Source: Ailurus styani (Eukaryota > Chordata > Mammalia > Carnivora > Ailuridae). From it: a stretch of 64,000 nucleotides of DNA. Within the stretch, counting starts at the first letter, position 1. Each line of letters opens with the position of its first letter. Shown here piece by piece: positions 48,061 to 59,317 of the stretch. A program made the position numbers and the translations under genes. Under the pieces are notes generated by a model, which worked only from the letters and a program-made list of their open reading frames with translations, had not been told where the DNA came from and searched no databases. The stretch spans positions 313,213-377,212 of the forward strand of contig LNAC01000753.1 of assembly GCA_002007465.1 (NCBI GenBank). The letters are read 5' to 3'.

Positions 48061-49265
48061 TTGTTTGTACAAATGGGTTCTATATTACTTCTTCCTGCTT
48101 CCTATGCTCTTCTGGAGTTTTAGCGTGAACGTGCAACAGCTCTAGAATGTGGGGGGCGGGGGGGGGCACGGTAAACACAAAGATTCTCACCCTCTCACCC
48201 CAAAGAAACACAGTTCCAAAGCAAAGGGAAGCGGCACAACAGATACCACACCACTTTGAGAGGTGCTCAGAAGAGAAGCATCTAACACAGCGCGGCTTCC
48301 CTCTACAACAAAATGCTCAAAACGTGTTTTCAATCACTTGCCTAATTCTTTCAACCACTGGCCTGCCCATGATTGAAGAAAAGCACATTTGAGGATTGCC
48401 ATCCTGTACTTCTTTCCAAGACAGTTTGCAGCTCACCATGGCTCACGGTGGTTCCTTCCTAACTTCGGAACTTCACACTTACCAGCAAGACCCAGCCCGG
48501 AAACAAAGGCCAGAGGAGGGGACAAGGCAGGATGAAAGGCAGCTCCACCCCACGGCCATGCCAGGGCGGGGGCGGGCGGGGGCCCAGGATCTACCGCTCC
48601 ATGGGCTTTTCCAGGGTTCCAGAAGCTTCACTGTAGGACCAGGGGGTTGTAAAAACCAGCTCAGAAGAGTCACCCCAGGGACCCCACACCTGGAGTGGAG
48701 AAGTCCCTGAGTTCCCACCTCTCTGGGGCTCGCCCTCCGGCTTTCCACTCCCAGGAGAAACAGAAGGCAGTTGGGTGTGGAGGGAGTGAGGGGCCAGCGC
48801 CTCTGCTGCTCCTGCCCCCATCCACCCAGAGCTCATCCTCCTCCCCGTTAGGTCCACCCATCTCCCTGGCTGCCATCCTGACCCAGTTTGCTGCCTCGCT
48901 GGTGGCCCACAGACTCATGACAGCGATGTAGCCGTCATCAGCCAAGCTTGACCCTCAACACACGGAGCTGTCTCTCAAGACTACCGAACCTGTCTAAGCG
49001 GAAATTCCAGACACTCCGCGGGGCACCGCAGGCAGGGGCGCCCTACCTGGGAGAGAAGACAGGGTCAGCCTTGGCCCCGTCATGCTCCAGATACCGTGTG
49101 GCTCGTGCCGGCTGGCTCCTCAGTGAGCCCCAAACAGCCTCTGCGTGCAAAACAGGTGCACCTTCAGGCAGCCCCCCAGCAGTGGGAGCGACCGCGGGGC
49201 TCCTAGACCCCTCCCAGCTGGGCTCCGGGCACAGTGGAACCTTTGCACAAGTGAACACAAGGCAG
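48061..49265. other. unannotated sequence with quadruplex motif
   Basis: GGGCGGGGGCGGGCGGGGG at about 48564-48582 fits the four-G-run quadruplex rule. A second G-rich GGGGGGCGGGGGGGGGC lies at 48150-48166. No gene recognised. Confidence 0.4.
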
Positions 49266-49400
49266 CATCTAGAAACAAGCATTTAATGAGTGCTTTCTGA
49301 CTGCCAGACCCCGCGGTAAGTGCTTTTCCAAAGCCACTTAATTTACTTAACAAGGAAAGCAACGGGGGCCTCCACTTTGCACCCACATCAACGACAGTGG
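49266..49400 (-). repeat. MIR-class fragment
   Basis: 'AGCATTTAATGAGTGCTTTC', 'CCCGCGGTAAGTGCTTTTCC' and 'ACTTAATTTACTTAACAAGG' resemble reverse MIR with GC-shifted positions. Confidence 0.5.
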
Positions 49401-51475
49401 ACGGTGAGATCACGCACGAGGGGAACACAGGTCAGGAAGCTCCAAGGAGCACACAGGCGGGCAGCCAAGGGGCTGCCCGAAGGAACTTCCCCGAGATGTT
49501 TCTTTCATTTACAGGTGGCAGAAGAAGGTGGCAGGAAAGTAGATCCCAAATATTGGGACACTGTGAGAGGTATTAGAACCAGACTGGTGGGTAACAGCTG
49601 ACTAGAAGCTTCAGAGACAGAGGCTATGTGTTCGGGGGCGGTAGGGAAAATGAGGTCCCCCAGACCTTTCCCCAGGGCGCAGACAACAGCCCGAGGCTGC
49701 AGGGAGTCCCAGCGGGGAGGCGAGGCCTGGCCTCAGGGAGGCCTGCACTGGGACCAACTGGGGGTCACTTTCAGCTCCAAGACCTGATGCTAAGTGAGTC
49801 ACGGAACGAAGGAGCCTGCTCAGTACCAGGGCATGAGGCCGCTCCCGGAGGATACTCGGTGGACTGTCTCCTGTCTCAAAAGATTTAGATTTGTGACTTT
49901 TCTCCCCAAATAGCACACAGGCTAGAGGATAGGAAAGGAAAAGAAGTATTAAGAAATAGAAAAATTCACAGCATATCTGGAGTTAGAATCTGGCTTTAAA
50001 TCCTGGCAACATAATCTATTTTGAGCATGAGACAAGTTTGCTAATTCCTAATGAGCCAGATTAGAAACAGACTACAAACGAACAGCAAACTCATCACAAA
50101 ACTATGAGAGTGCCCAAAATACACGGCATTACTTATGCACCGCGAACAGCGGCCATGTGGCTACCGAGGGAAAACCGTGTGCCGGGTGCTGCAGGAAGGG
50201 TCACGATCATCCAGAAACTCCTCTCCGCGGACTCACCGCAATCCAGACCCGACCAGGGTGCGCAGCTCTGAAGGACGCGGGGGCACGGGGACTCCTGGAC
50301 AGGGAAAGTACAAGGTGCCTGGGATGGAGTCTAGGGGCGCTGACCCAGATTTGGGTAGATGGAGGTTTGAGAAGGCTCTTCTGGGCTGGGGCCTTCAGGG
50401 CACACGGGAGAGTGTGCTCTGGCAGAGGCAAAGAGGGATTTCAGGAGAAGGGGACCTTGGAACACACAAGCGTCCTGAAGATGCTTCCCTGCCAAAGCTC
50501 AGGTACTCTGACCATTCAGGCAAGACGAACCCAGAAAAGAGAAAAGTCTCCCGTAAACATCTTTATCAAAGTCCCTTCTCTGCTCTAAGATAGTTCCTGC
50601 TTTTCTTTCTCAGTCACCTCCCTGCCCAAGAAGCAGTGAGTCGACGGGGACAAACCCAGAAACCAGTGTTTCCAACCCCAGTACAAGAGCCAGCTGAGGA
50701 TCTTTATTTAATAAACGGGACGGATCCCGGACGCCTGGGCGGGTTGAGCACTCGGGGGCAAGAGGCGGGGTGCGAACCATCTCCCAGGGCCGGGGAGGCC
50801 AGCGCTGGGAGCCGCCGCAATCAGCAGACCCGAGCACGTGCGTGACCCCATCAACGCCAGGACGAAGGTTCTGCAGACACCGCTCTTCCCTCTAACCCCA
50901 TGTATGTGCTCTGCAAGTGCACCTGCATTTAGAACAAGCTGCATATGGTGAGTGGGGTGTGAGAGAGCAGCTATAACAGGAGGCCTGTTGGGAAGGCAGG
51001 ACAGATGGCCTCCAATGGGCTGGGAGGGCGCTAAGTCACAGCCGCGCCACACGGTGGCCTTTTGGGGGCCCATATGCTCCCCGCCCCGCTGGCAGCTAGG
51101 AAGGACCCATAGACCATTCCTGCAACCACCAGGCTTGCGGGGAGAACCTCCGGAGAAGGAAGAGAAAAACGGCCCCCGAGGCAAACAGCCCAGCCCTCTC
51201 TGCTCCCGCGGCCCACAAAGGCCATGGGGTTAGTGCACCCACAGAGAGCACGGAGGGCCACAGCTGCCCGCCTTCAGGGCACGCCCACGAGGACGCTGTG
51301 TCTTCGCCTGCAGAGACACTCTACATCACACACCCTGCAAGCCACACGCCGGTAACAAGGAGTAAGTTACAGCACAATTAATGCACACCTGGCAAGAATT
51401 CACAAGCCCAGCGGCGTGCAGGGGGCGGCAGACAAACAGCACGGATGAACTGAGAATGCGGGCACGTCACTGGGG
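49401..51475. other. unannotated GC-rich sequence
   Basis: ORFs of 143-158 residues overlap on both strands at 50135-50593 and 50708-51184. None shows a recognised domain. Confidence 0.3.
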
Positions 51476-51840
51476 ACAATTAAGGGACCCAGCAAGGTGC
51501 TCCAAGAGATTCGATTCTTTTTCAAAAGCCAACTTCTCATGAATTTTCCATCAACCCATCCAGGCCGTCCTCCCGGGCAGCCGGAAGGGGAAAGGCCCCG
51601 AGATGAACAGGGAGAGGTCAGCCGCACAACGCCAGCACGTGGGGCTCACAGTGGGATGCAGGCGGAGCCTCTGACCCCATCCCCCTCTCCAAACGAAGTG
51701 CCGCACGGCACCCCCACAGGAGGGAGCGTTTGTTTTATGGATCTTTCTCAGGCTCTGGCGCTCTGCAAAATATTAACATCCATCCCATTAACCGACCACT
51801 GGGACTATAAAACCCCCAGACTGAGCAATTAGGTTGTGAG
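51476..51840. other. possible conserved non-coding element
   Basis: AT-richer islands ('GATTCGATTCTTTTTCAAAA' and 'GCAAAATATTAACATCCATC') sit in a GC-rich surround without a transposon motif. Conservation is untested. Confidence 0.25.
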
Positions 51841-51864
51841 TTTGCAACCTCAAGGCTGAGGTCT

Positions 51865-52080
51865 GGGAACAAAAGTGAGCCACGTCCGTCCTTCCCGCTC
51901 GCTCCAAGCCCTGAGGGGAAGAGCCGTCAAACCGAGCGGGCCTGGGCGCCAGCCGTCCACTGCTACCCGCCGTCAGCCCATGGCGCTCCGGCCGGCTTCG
52001 GGAAGGCGTCCTGTGGAGGCCACGGAAGCCTGCAGGCTGGCAGCTGAGGCCCCCATCCAACTCCGAGACGGGACGTCTTC
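51865..52080. other. CpG-rich patch
   Basis: CpG is locally frequent (for example CATGGCGCTCCGGCCGGCTTCGG at about 51979). Neither a clear GC box nor CCAAT was seen. A 247-residue plus-strand ORF (51875-52618) begins here, Pro/His-rich and without a domain. Confidence 0.4.
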
Positions 52081-54655
52081 TGGCCTGGCCAGAAGCGTGG
52101 ACACTCATGCGCCGCCCTCACTCCTGCTCTTTGGTGCAGTGGTGCTGACCTGTTTCTACTCACCTTGGGGTGGGGTGGGGGGCCCTCTCCTCCTCGCCCC
52201 AACCCTCTCAAAGCATCAGCACACGTTAGGCCTCAACCACAGCCCCACACAAGCTGAGGTGAAGAGGCACACGGTTCCCCAGTCAACAGGCCCTCGTCCC
52301 GTTCACACCCACCTCCTCGCAGCACCCCAGGACCCCCGGAGCCCACGCCGTCCTCCCCCCAGACTCTCCTCCTCCCTGCACTCTGCGTGGCCCCACGATC
52401 TGGCCCTGCCCATGCCCCTACTCCGGGCTTCGGACTGTGTGCTCCCGCAGCACGGTCCCCACACCCACCCCCCAGAAACCCGGCTCCACTCAGCTCCCCA
52501 TCGTGGGGTCTCTGCAGAATTGAAGGAAGGAAAGACAGATGGGGGAGGGGTGGGGAGACATCAGGAACTCTGCCCAAAACCCCTTCTGGACGGACTGGCA
52601 CACGCATTCCAGTTCTGAAGAAACGATGAAAGAAGCAGGACAAGAGCTGTAAAACCAGCTTCGCGTTTCGCGTAAATGGAAGATCGGGGTATCACTGGAG
52701 GAAGCCCTCAGAACCTGGTCTTCCACCACAAAGTCACCCAGTACCCTTCACGCCACAGTACAATCTCCTCATTGCCTGGAGGCAGCTAACAACCCCGTTC
52801 TCCAGCCTAGCAAAACCTGGGGGTTCTGATGAGATACTCCCACTAGCCCTTCATACGACTTCGGACTTTCTAAAAATGTGACTCGTCTCTCCACAGGTGC
52901 AATATTATAAGACACAAAATGTAAGACACAATCTTGGCCGAAGGACTCACAATCCAAACACAGAAAGTAAACCTTTCATCTCGCACTATTCAATCTGCCT
53001 TTAATTTAAACCATGTGATGCTATCAAACTCCAGCACGGCCTGGCGTGACATCCTCAGGGAGGGGTACCCAGCAAATTCTAGAACTTGGAAAGCACAGAG
53101 ACCTTTTCCCAGTTGTTCTTTCTCCACTGTCCCCCACCACCCTGGGCAGCTTCCCTCCCCACCCCGATCTCAGTTAGTTGGCTTTGCCGAAAGACGTGGT
53201 ATTGTAACTGTGTGACAGGTAAGCACGTCTTCACGGGTAAATGCTCCAAACGGGTACTGACTTCAGACTTTGGCAGCCTTCTCTGGAAGTCTGTTGACTT
53301 CAAACATTTTTCAGCCAACAATGCACAACCAGGCTTGGGAAGCCGTCACATTTAACAAGAAGAAAGAATAACAGCTTGGAGGAGATCAGCTTACATGGCA
53401 CGTCAAGTCGTTTCAACTCTGTCAACAAATAAAGCAAAATAGGAAGGCTGGGCTATGGTCTGTTTGGTTAAGAACAATACTCGTGAAAATGGACATGGTG
53501 CAAAAGAACGCCACGGTCTTCCAGTATTCGTACAATTGACGGAAGAGAGCATAGTAACCCGGATTTAATAACCATACAGCTGGGATCTCAGAGGGAAAGA
53601 CCATATTCTCCAAGGGACCTAAATCCCTAAGACCCCCATTTTGGTTGCTGAATTTATGGGAAGGACTCAGGGCAAAAATCAGTAGAAGGTTCCAATACCC
53701 CTATCCATGCTTTCTCCAAGGACCTGAAGAAATTCGGTGTGTTCTGGAACACAGGGCAGGCACGTTCCCATCTCTTGAAGGAAAACTGCCACCTGCTTCC
53801 TTGAGGTGCCTGGAGCCGTGGGATTACTCCCACTGGCTACACCACAACTTCTTCCCAACACAGTACAACCAGAGAGAGTTCTCATGCCATGGGCAGATTC
53901 TGATAGAACTCTGAATTATATTTTCCTTGCTTTTTAATAATGTTAAACATTCCGCTGGTGACACGGTGTCACAAACCCAGGACAGCCATGGCTTGGGTCA
54001 GAAGGGCTCTTTCGGTAGACAGACAGTTCTACCAGCGATGTTTATCAACAGACCAACACTCTGAATTCTTAAGACTTGGTGAATTGCCCTCTCCTAGTCC
54101 CCATGTTTGCATCAACAATTAAATGAGAAGGAAATAATAAAAATTGACAAGAAAGCACCTCTCCAAACTTGCACTTAGTGGAACTTCATCTAAATCCATG
54201 CTGGATGGTATTTCTGACATTGTACAGATCTGAGAACATCTGTGTTTCTTTTTAAAATCTGAGCTGGGCATGTGAGTAGTTTCGGTGCCACTAGGAGTCC
54301 AAAGGACAGGGACAAAATCTCTAGCTCACCTACATGTTACTCTGGGCATGCTTTAATCACACCGTGAGAGCTGTACTTTGGGGCCTGTCAAGTTCACAAC
54401 TGGACAGAATGACTAAGAAAGCTTTTCTAGTTCATTCTCACAATTTCAGAGTGCTTGCACCGTGTGGGTTTTGGGTTTGGTTTCTGTATCACGCCTTCTA
54501 AGGGTCCAAGTCATTAACAACACTGCGGATGCTGAGAAACAAAAGTTATGATCATGGGGCTAACGTAGACAAAAGAAGGTGATTAAAACATTCTGTTTCC
54601 CACGGTAGAGGAGAAGGGCTTAAGTACACCTGCTTCCTTATAATCTATATGTAAA
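52081..54655. other. unannotated sequence
   Basis: About 2.6 kb with no recognised gene or repeat. A 15-bp perfect inverted repeat GTGACACGGTGTCAC occurs at about 53958-53972. Confidence 0.3.
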
Positions 54656-54660
54656 TCTTA

Positions 54661-54697
54661 TACACACACACACACACACACATACACACACACACAT
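54661..54697. repeat. (CA)n microsatellite
   Basis: About 18 CA units with one TA interruption. Confidence 0.97.
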
Positions 54698-55381
54698 TCC
54701 CCTTCTTGTGTCAGCAGAAAGCCAAGAAGCAAAAAAGGCCTCTAAGAAATGCAGTAAAAGTCTGTCACAACATGGAGTAAGGTAGGACGATCCCAGAGTG
54801 AAAGGCAAAACTGGAAAGTGGTGAGAGGCCAGCTCCCAGAAGCCTGAACCATTCAGGAGTCTAAGCTCAGTGGTGGAGGCAATGTAAATATAGGCACCAC
54901 TGGGTAAAATGGGCTGTTTTCAGATCCAAGAGCTCCTACACCCACCTGTAGTGCAGGCCACCCTTCGAAACAGTCCCCTTGGGAGATCTTTGATCTGCCC
55001 ACGAAGGTGCCATTATGCAAAATATTTCTGGAGCCCTCTAATGGATCGGCTCCCTCCAGAGCCAAAAACATAATTTTCATCCTTGAAGGCATTTGATTTC
55101 TGAAAACAGCTGCTTATCACTCAGATCCCAGAGTGATAAATAGGGCGGTGATCAAGCTCAGTCATCTCATCCTTGGTCAGAAACTCCCGGCAGGTCCTGA
55201 ACATCAAGTGCAGTTTTCGCACATGGCCCTTGAGCCAGCTGTTGATGACAATGAAAGGTGGAGCTCCAACACTGTTTTGAAGATGACAGCATCCGTAAAA
55301 TCAGTGGGCAGCCCCCTCCCAAAACAACATCTTTTTAGATTGCCCCTCCTCTGAACACACCCATACTGATGAGTCTGTTAG
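54698..55381. other. unannotated sequence
   Basis: No gene or repeat recognised. Confidence 0.3.
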
Positions 55382-55391
55382 ATCCAGTCTC

Positions 55392-55590
55392 CCTGCGGCG
55401 CCTGGTGGCTCAGTTAGTTAAGCGTCCTTTGGCTGAGGTCACAATCTTGCCGTCATGGGATTGAGCCCTGCGTCAGGCTCCACGCTCAGTGCAGAGTCGG
55501 CCTGGAAATTTCGCCCTCCTCCTCCCCTCGCCAGCACTCCCTCTCTCTCTCTCTCTCTCAAATAAATAAATAAAATCTAAAAAAAAAAAA
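55392..55590 (+). mobile_element. CAN-SINE 9 (older, diverged)
   Basis: Head GGCGCCTGGTGGCTCAGTTAG and tail AAATAAATAAATAAAATCTA with poly-A, but the body is diverged. ATCCAGTCTC duplications at 55382-55391 and 55591-55600 are intact. Confidence 0.9.
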
Positions 55591-55600
55591 ATCCAGTCTC

Positions 55601-56184
55601 ATGATTTCAGAGCCATCCCTTGATACATCACTGCAATGCATTCCCCAACTTGACATAACCCCAAATAAGTTATTATTAATAAAGCATACCAGGCACTTCG
55701 AGGGCTAATCAAGAAAATCATGACCAACAACCCTGCGGAGACGCTAGCATACCCAGAAGTGGGTACACGCATTACACATGTGTGTGGATAGAGACACACC
55801 CCAGATTTATAGCTCATCCCTGAATCATCTTTAGTGGGTTTATCCTAAATACAGATAATATATTCAATGTTGATAATAGCTAAGACCTTTAAAATCCTCT
55901 CGAGGAAAACACACACGGTGCGACCGTTCACATTCCCTTGCACTGATTGATCGACTGGTTTTCTGGTTGCTCCAGCCTCCCAAGAATAAGAGGGCATTAG
56001 AAAGATAACAACTAAGAAACATAAGACAGAGTGCAAACACAAACACTGACACAGGACTTCCCCAGAACACTTGCTTCCCAAGATAGTACAACTTGAAACT
56101 TGAAAAAGTATCGGTTTCCCAGGTAGACCAGGGTGGGAGAGACGCAGGATCAGTGTGCTGCGACTGGTTTGGGGGCCTCGAGGT
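55601..56184. other. unannotated sequence left of the inverted duplication
   Basis: No gene or repeat recognised in this 580 bp. Confidence 0.3.
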
Positions 56185-56562
56185 TTGGGGTTCGTACTCT
56201 TTAAACCTGATCTAATGCGGAAGGAACTTTTTTTTTTTAAACATCTTATTTATTGACAGAGAGAGAGAGATTACAAGTAGGCAGAGAGGCAGGCAGAGAG
56301 AGAGGAGGAAGCAGGCTCCCTGCCAAGCAGGGAGCCCAATGTGGGGCTCGATCCCAGGACCCTGAGATCATGACCTGAGCTGAAGGCAGAGGCTTAACCC
56401 ACTGAGCCACCCAGGCGCCCCCGGAAGGAACTTTCTTAAGGCAGAGTTGCACCACTGTTTTTCCCACCCAGCTATGAACGAGTCGGTCTATCTGCCTGTG
56501 ACTAACCAAATATACCTGCGAGAATCAACAACTGTCAACCCACACTTGTGGGGCAGAGGTCC
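56185..56562 (-). repeat. left arm of inverted duplication
   Basis: These 378 bp are the reverse complement of 57145-57522 with no indel and two mismatches (56519 and 56544). The arm contains unique sequence on both sides of a complete SINE together with its target duplications, so the whole block was duplicated after the SINE inserted. Homology stops sharply at both ends (56184/57523 and 56563/57144). Confidence 0.95.
56231..56421 (-). mobile_element. CAN-SINE 10 (mustelid type) in left arm
   Basis: Reverse-orientation full copy from an 11-T run to GCCACCCAGGCGCCCC. Target duplications CGGAAGGAACTTT lie at 56218-56230 and 56422-56434. Confidence 0.97.
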
Positions 56563-56768
56563 TCCAGCCCTGTGGTTGGGAAGGAGGCCTCCAGCACTGT
56601 GTCTGAATTCTGACAAGGGCAAAGACAAGGGCAAGGACACCTTTGGCCAGGCTCTGTTTCTACTCTAAGAGAACTCCAGGATCTGTTTTTTATTCTGGGC
56701 AGATGTCCTCTCTCACTGTGATCCTCTTGAAGATGGATGGTGTCCCCTTTAGAACCCGCTAACACTCT

Positions 56769-56790
56769 CTGTGTGTGTGTGTGTGTGTGT
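56769..56790. repeat. (GT)n microsatellite
   Basis: Eleven GT units preceded by CTCT. Confidence 0.95.
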
Positions 56791-56859
56791 CCCTTGGAGG
56801 AGGGTGACATGGAGGGGCGGAGATTTGTGCACTTCGCCATAAAGAAGAACAGCTGGATA

Positions 56860-57065
56860 ACGTCCCAGGCACTGCACCAAGCACTTGCCGTACAGAGTGA
56901 GTCCTCTCCACAGCACTGGGAGGACCCATGCCATCACAGGAGCCACGGTGTGTAGCTCCTGGAAAGGGGATGCTGGGAGGGTAGCAACTTGCTCAAGGTC
57001 ACACAGCGGCAAGGGGGGGAGGGGAGACTGAGAATTTGCACTCAGGTCTCTCAGATCCTAAATGT
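56860..57065 (-). repeat. MIR fragment in the spacer
   Basis: 'CAGGCACTGCACCAAGCACTTG', 'AGCAACTTGCTCAAGGTCAC' and 'ACAGCGGCAAGG' follow the reverse MIR consensus. It shows that the spacer is old mammalian sequence, not newly arrived DNA. Confidence 0.75.
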
Positions 57066-57144
57066 TTGCCCTTCCTTCCTGGACAGTCCCACCTCTTGTA
57101 AACAGCCTGGCTGCCAGGACTTGGCAGGAAGCCACCTTCTTCGT

Positions 57145-57522
57145 GGACCTCTGCCCCACAAGCGTGGGTTGACAGTTGTTGATTCTCACAGGTATATTTG
57201 GTTAGTCACAGGCAGATAGACCGACTCGTTCATAGCTGGGTGGGAAAAACAGTGGTGCAACTCTGCCTTAAGAAAGTTCCTTCCGGGGGCGCCTGGGTGG
57301 CTCAGTGGGTTAAGCCTCTGCCTTCAGCTCAGGTCATGATCTCAGGGTCCTGGGATCGAGCCCCACATTGGGCTCCCTGCTTGGCAGGGAGCCTGCTTCC
57401 TCCTCTCTCTCTGCCTGCCTCTCTGCCTACTTGTAATCTCTCTCTCTCTGTCAATAAATAAGATGTTTAAAAAAAAAAAGTTCCTTCCGCATTAGATCAG
57501 GTTTAAAGAGTACGAACCCCAA
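57145..57522 (+). repeat. right arm of inverted duplication
   Basis: Mirror image of 56185-56562; position p in one arm pairs with 113707-p in the other. CT tract (13 bases) and A-run (11 bases) are the same length in both arms. Only 57163 and 57188 differ. Confidence 0.95.
57286..57476 (+). mobile_element. CAN-SINE 11 in right arm, duplicate of SINE 10
   Basis: Identical to SINE 10 by eye, including tail length and target duplications (AAGTTCCTTCCG on both sides). It was therefore copied as part of the block and is not an independent insertion. Confidence 0.97.
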
Positions 57523-58799
57523 GCCCATCAGGGAAGAGAGGAACTAAAGGGAGGAGAGATCCAGGGAGCTGACACAGGGGCTGAGGCAGAAGCGGAGAAT
57601 GCGAGAGGGGGCACAACAAGGCCATGAAGAGGGGCGCTCGCGGCAGCAGAACAGAGTTGCCCGTCCGTGCGTGAACACCTTGCTGGCGCTTCTTCTGGCG
57701 CCGGGAGCTGCTTCTCTGGTGTTGGGGGTGGGGCTCAGGCCTCCCCGCATCCTCACGGGCCTCTGCCCGCGCGTGGCAGGCCCACGGAGGACCGATGCTC
57801 CCGCAGAAGAGACGGAAGAGTGGGAAGCAGATCCAGATCCGGGGAGTATGAAGGGAGGCAGCTGCGTCCCACCCGGACACCGGCTCTGGCACCCTCCCTG
57901 CTCTCAGATCACCCCTGCACAGGGGGCATCGGGAGACACCTGGTACACGCCCATCGCAGGGAATGCCGTCAACACATCTGGAGAAAGACGGGAGGCCAAA
58001 CCAACGTTAACCGATTTCTAGGCTGGTGTCCACGTCGAAGTTTGCTTATGAGCTGTCCGGGCGATCCAAAAATTAAGTTAGTCACTGGAAATTTTATTTT
58101 CACCAAGGGGTGGAAGCTAGGCCGGTCTGACCTCGCCTGAGACTCAGGTATGTCTGGCCGTGTGTGACGACCTCGGGCCACGGGCACTGGAAAGAAGCTC
58201 ACTGAAGGGGTGTGTGTGTGTGTGTGTGCGCGTGTGTGTGTGTCAGAGAGAAGCTTCCTCTCCCAGGCAGCCTGGAGAAGAGAGGCACGTTGACTCCTGT
58301 GGAGGGAAGGGCAGAAAAGAAGCTAAGGGAGCATTTCTGCATCCAGCTCAGAGCCACGAGGGTCTGGACAGTGGTGTCCAGCTGGCACAGTGCCACTGCA
58401 GGGGAGAGGCGCGTGGGTTCCGTCTAAACACGGAACATCGCGTTCCACAGAGCAGACTCCAGGGATGCGCTGAGAGGACTCAGGCACCAAGAGGGTTTGA
58501 GCTTGGCAGCTCCAGGAGATACACCCTTGGCGGGGACCTCATCCTTCTCAGGAAAAGTTCTGGCCAGGGCCGATTAGGGGACAGGCAACACCCACAAAGC
58601 AGACCGAGACGTACGACATCAAATGGCTGTTCCTGAGCAACAACCCCTGGACCACTTAGAATCAAACGGATAAGACTATGGGAAGAGAAAGAGGTTACCC
58701 TGACTCATGTAATAACCTCATTATAATCCAGGCCAGGAGTGGAGACCTGGAGAAACTCAGGTGGAGCCTTCAGGTGGAAACTTCAGGTGGCACCAACTT
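57523..58799. other. unannotated GC-rich sequence
   Basis: CpG is frequent at about 57620-57800. ORFs of 140-158 residues on the plus strand overlap in two frames and lack domains. Confidence 0.35.
58210..58243. repeat. (GT)n microsatellite
   Basis: About 17 GT units with a GCGC interruption; alternating purine-pyrimidine sequence with Z-DNA potential. Confidence 0.95.
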
Positions 58800-58980
58800 G
58801 GGCGCCGGGGTGGCTCAGTCGGTGAAGCCTCTGCCCTCGGCTCAGGTCATGATCTCAGTGTCCTGGGATCGAGGCCCACACTCGGTTCCCTGCTTGGCAG
58901 GGGAGCCTGCTTCTCCCTCTCCCCGCATCCCCACTCATGCTTGTTTTCTGTCAAATAAATGAAATCTTTAAAAAAAAAAA
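58800..58980 (+). mobile_element. CAN-SINE 12
   Basis: Head GGCGCCGGGGTGGCTCAGTC, B-box region GGGATCGAGGCCC, short CT body, AAATAAATGAAATCTTT and poly-A followed by a GA/GAAA tail (58981-59014). A clear target duplication was not found. Confidence 0.9.
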
Positions 58981-59090
58981 TAGAGAGAGAGAGAAAGAAA
59001 GTAAAAGAAAGAAACCCCTTGCAAACCTGATGGGGCTTTAGTCAGCCAGTGTTTGCACTCAGATGTACTATGTAGCAAGAAAAGCACTGG

Positions 59091-59303
59091 GGTGCCTGGG
59101 TGGCTCAGTGGGTTAAAGCCTCTGCTTTCGGCTCAGGTCATGATCTCAGTGTTCTGGGATCGAGGCCCGCATCGGGCTCTCTGCTTAGCAGGGAGCCTGC
59201 TTCCTCCTCTCCTTGTCTCTCTGCCTGCCTCTCTGCCTACTTGTGATCTCTCTCTCTCTGTGTCAAATAAATAAATAAAATCTTTAAAAAAAAAAAAAAA
59301 AAA
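59091..59303 (+). mobile_element. CAN-SINE 13 (mustelid type)
   Basis: Full-length with AAATAAATAAAATCTTT and a poly-A run of about 20. Exact 14-bp duplications AAGAAAAGCACTGG at 59077-59090 and 59304-59317 indicate youth. Confidence 0.97.
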
Positions 59304-59317
59304 AAGAAAAGCACTGG

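Larger units (their letters stand above)
56563..57144. other. 582-bp spacer between the inverted arms
   Basis: Single-copy sequence with a (GT)n tract and a MIR fragment. No ORF with a recognisable domain. Its orientation relative to the outside flanks may vary if the arms recombine. Confidence 0.9.

Noticed and set aside
51875..52618. Plus-strand ORF of 247 residues
   Set aside because: Pro/His/Arg-rich composition in GC-rich DNA, with a 136-residue ORF on the other strand. No domain or codon structure to support it.
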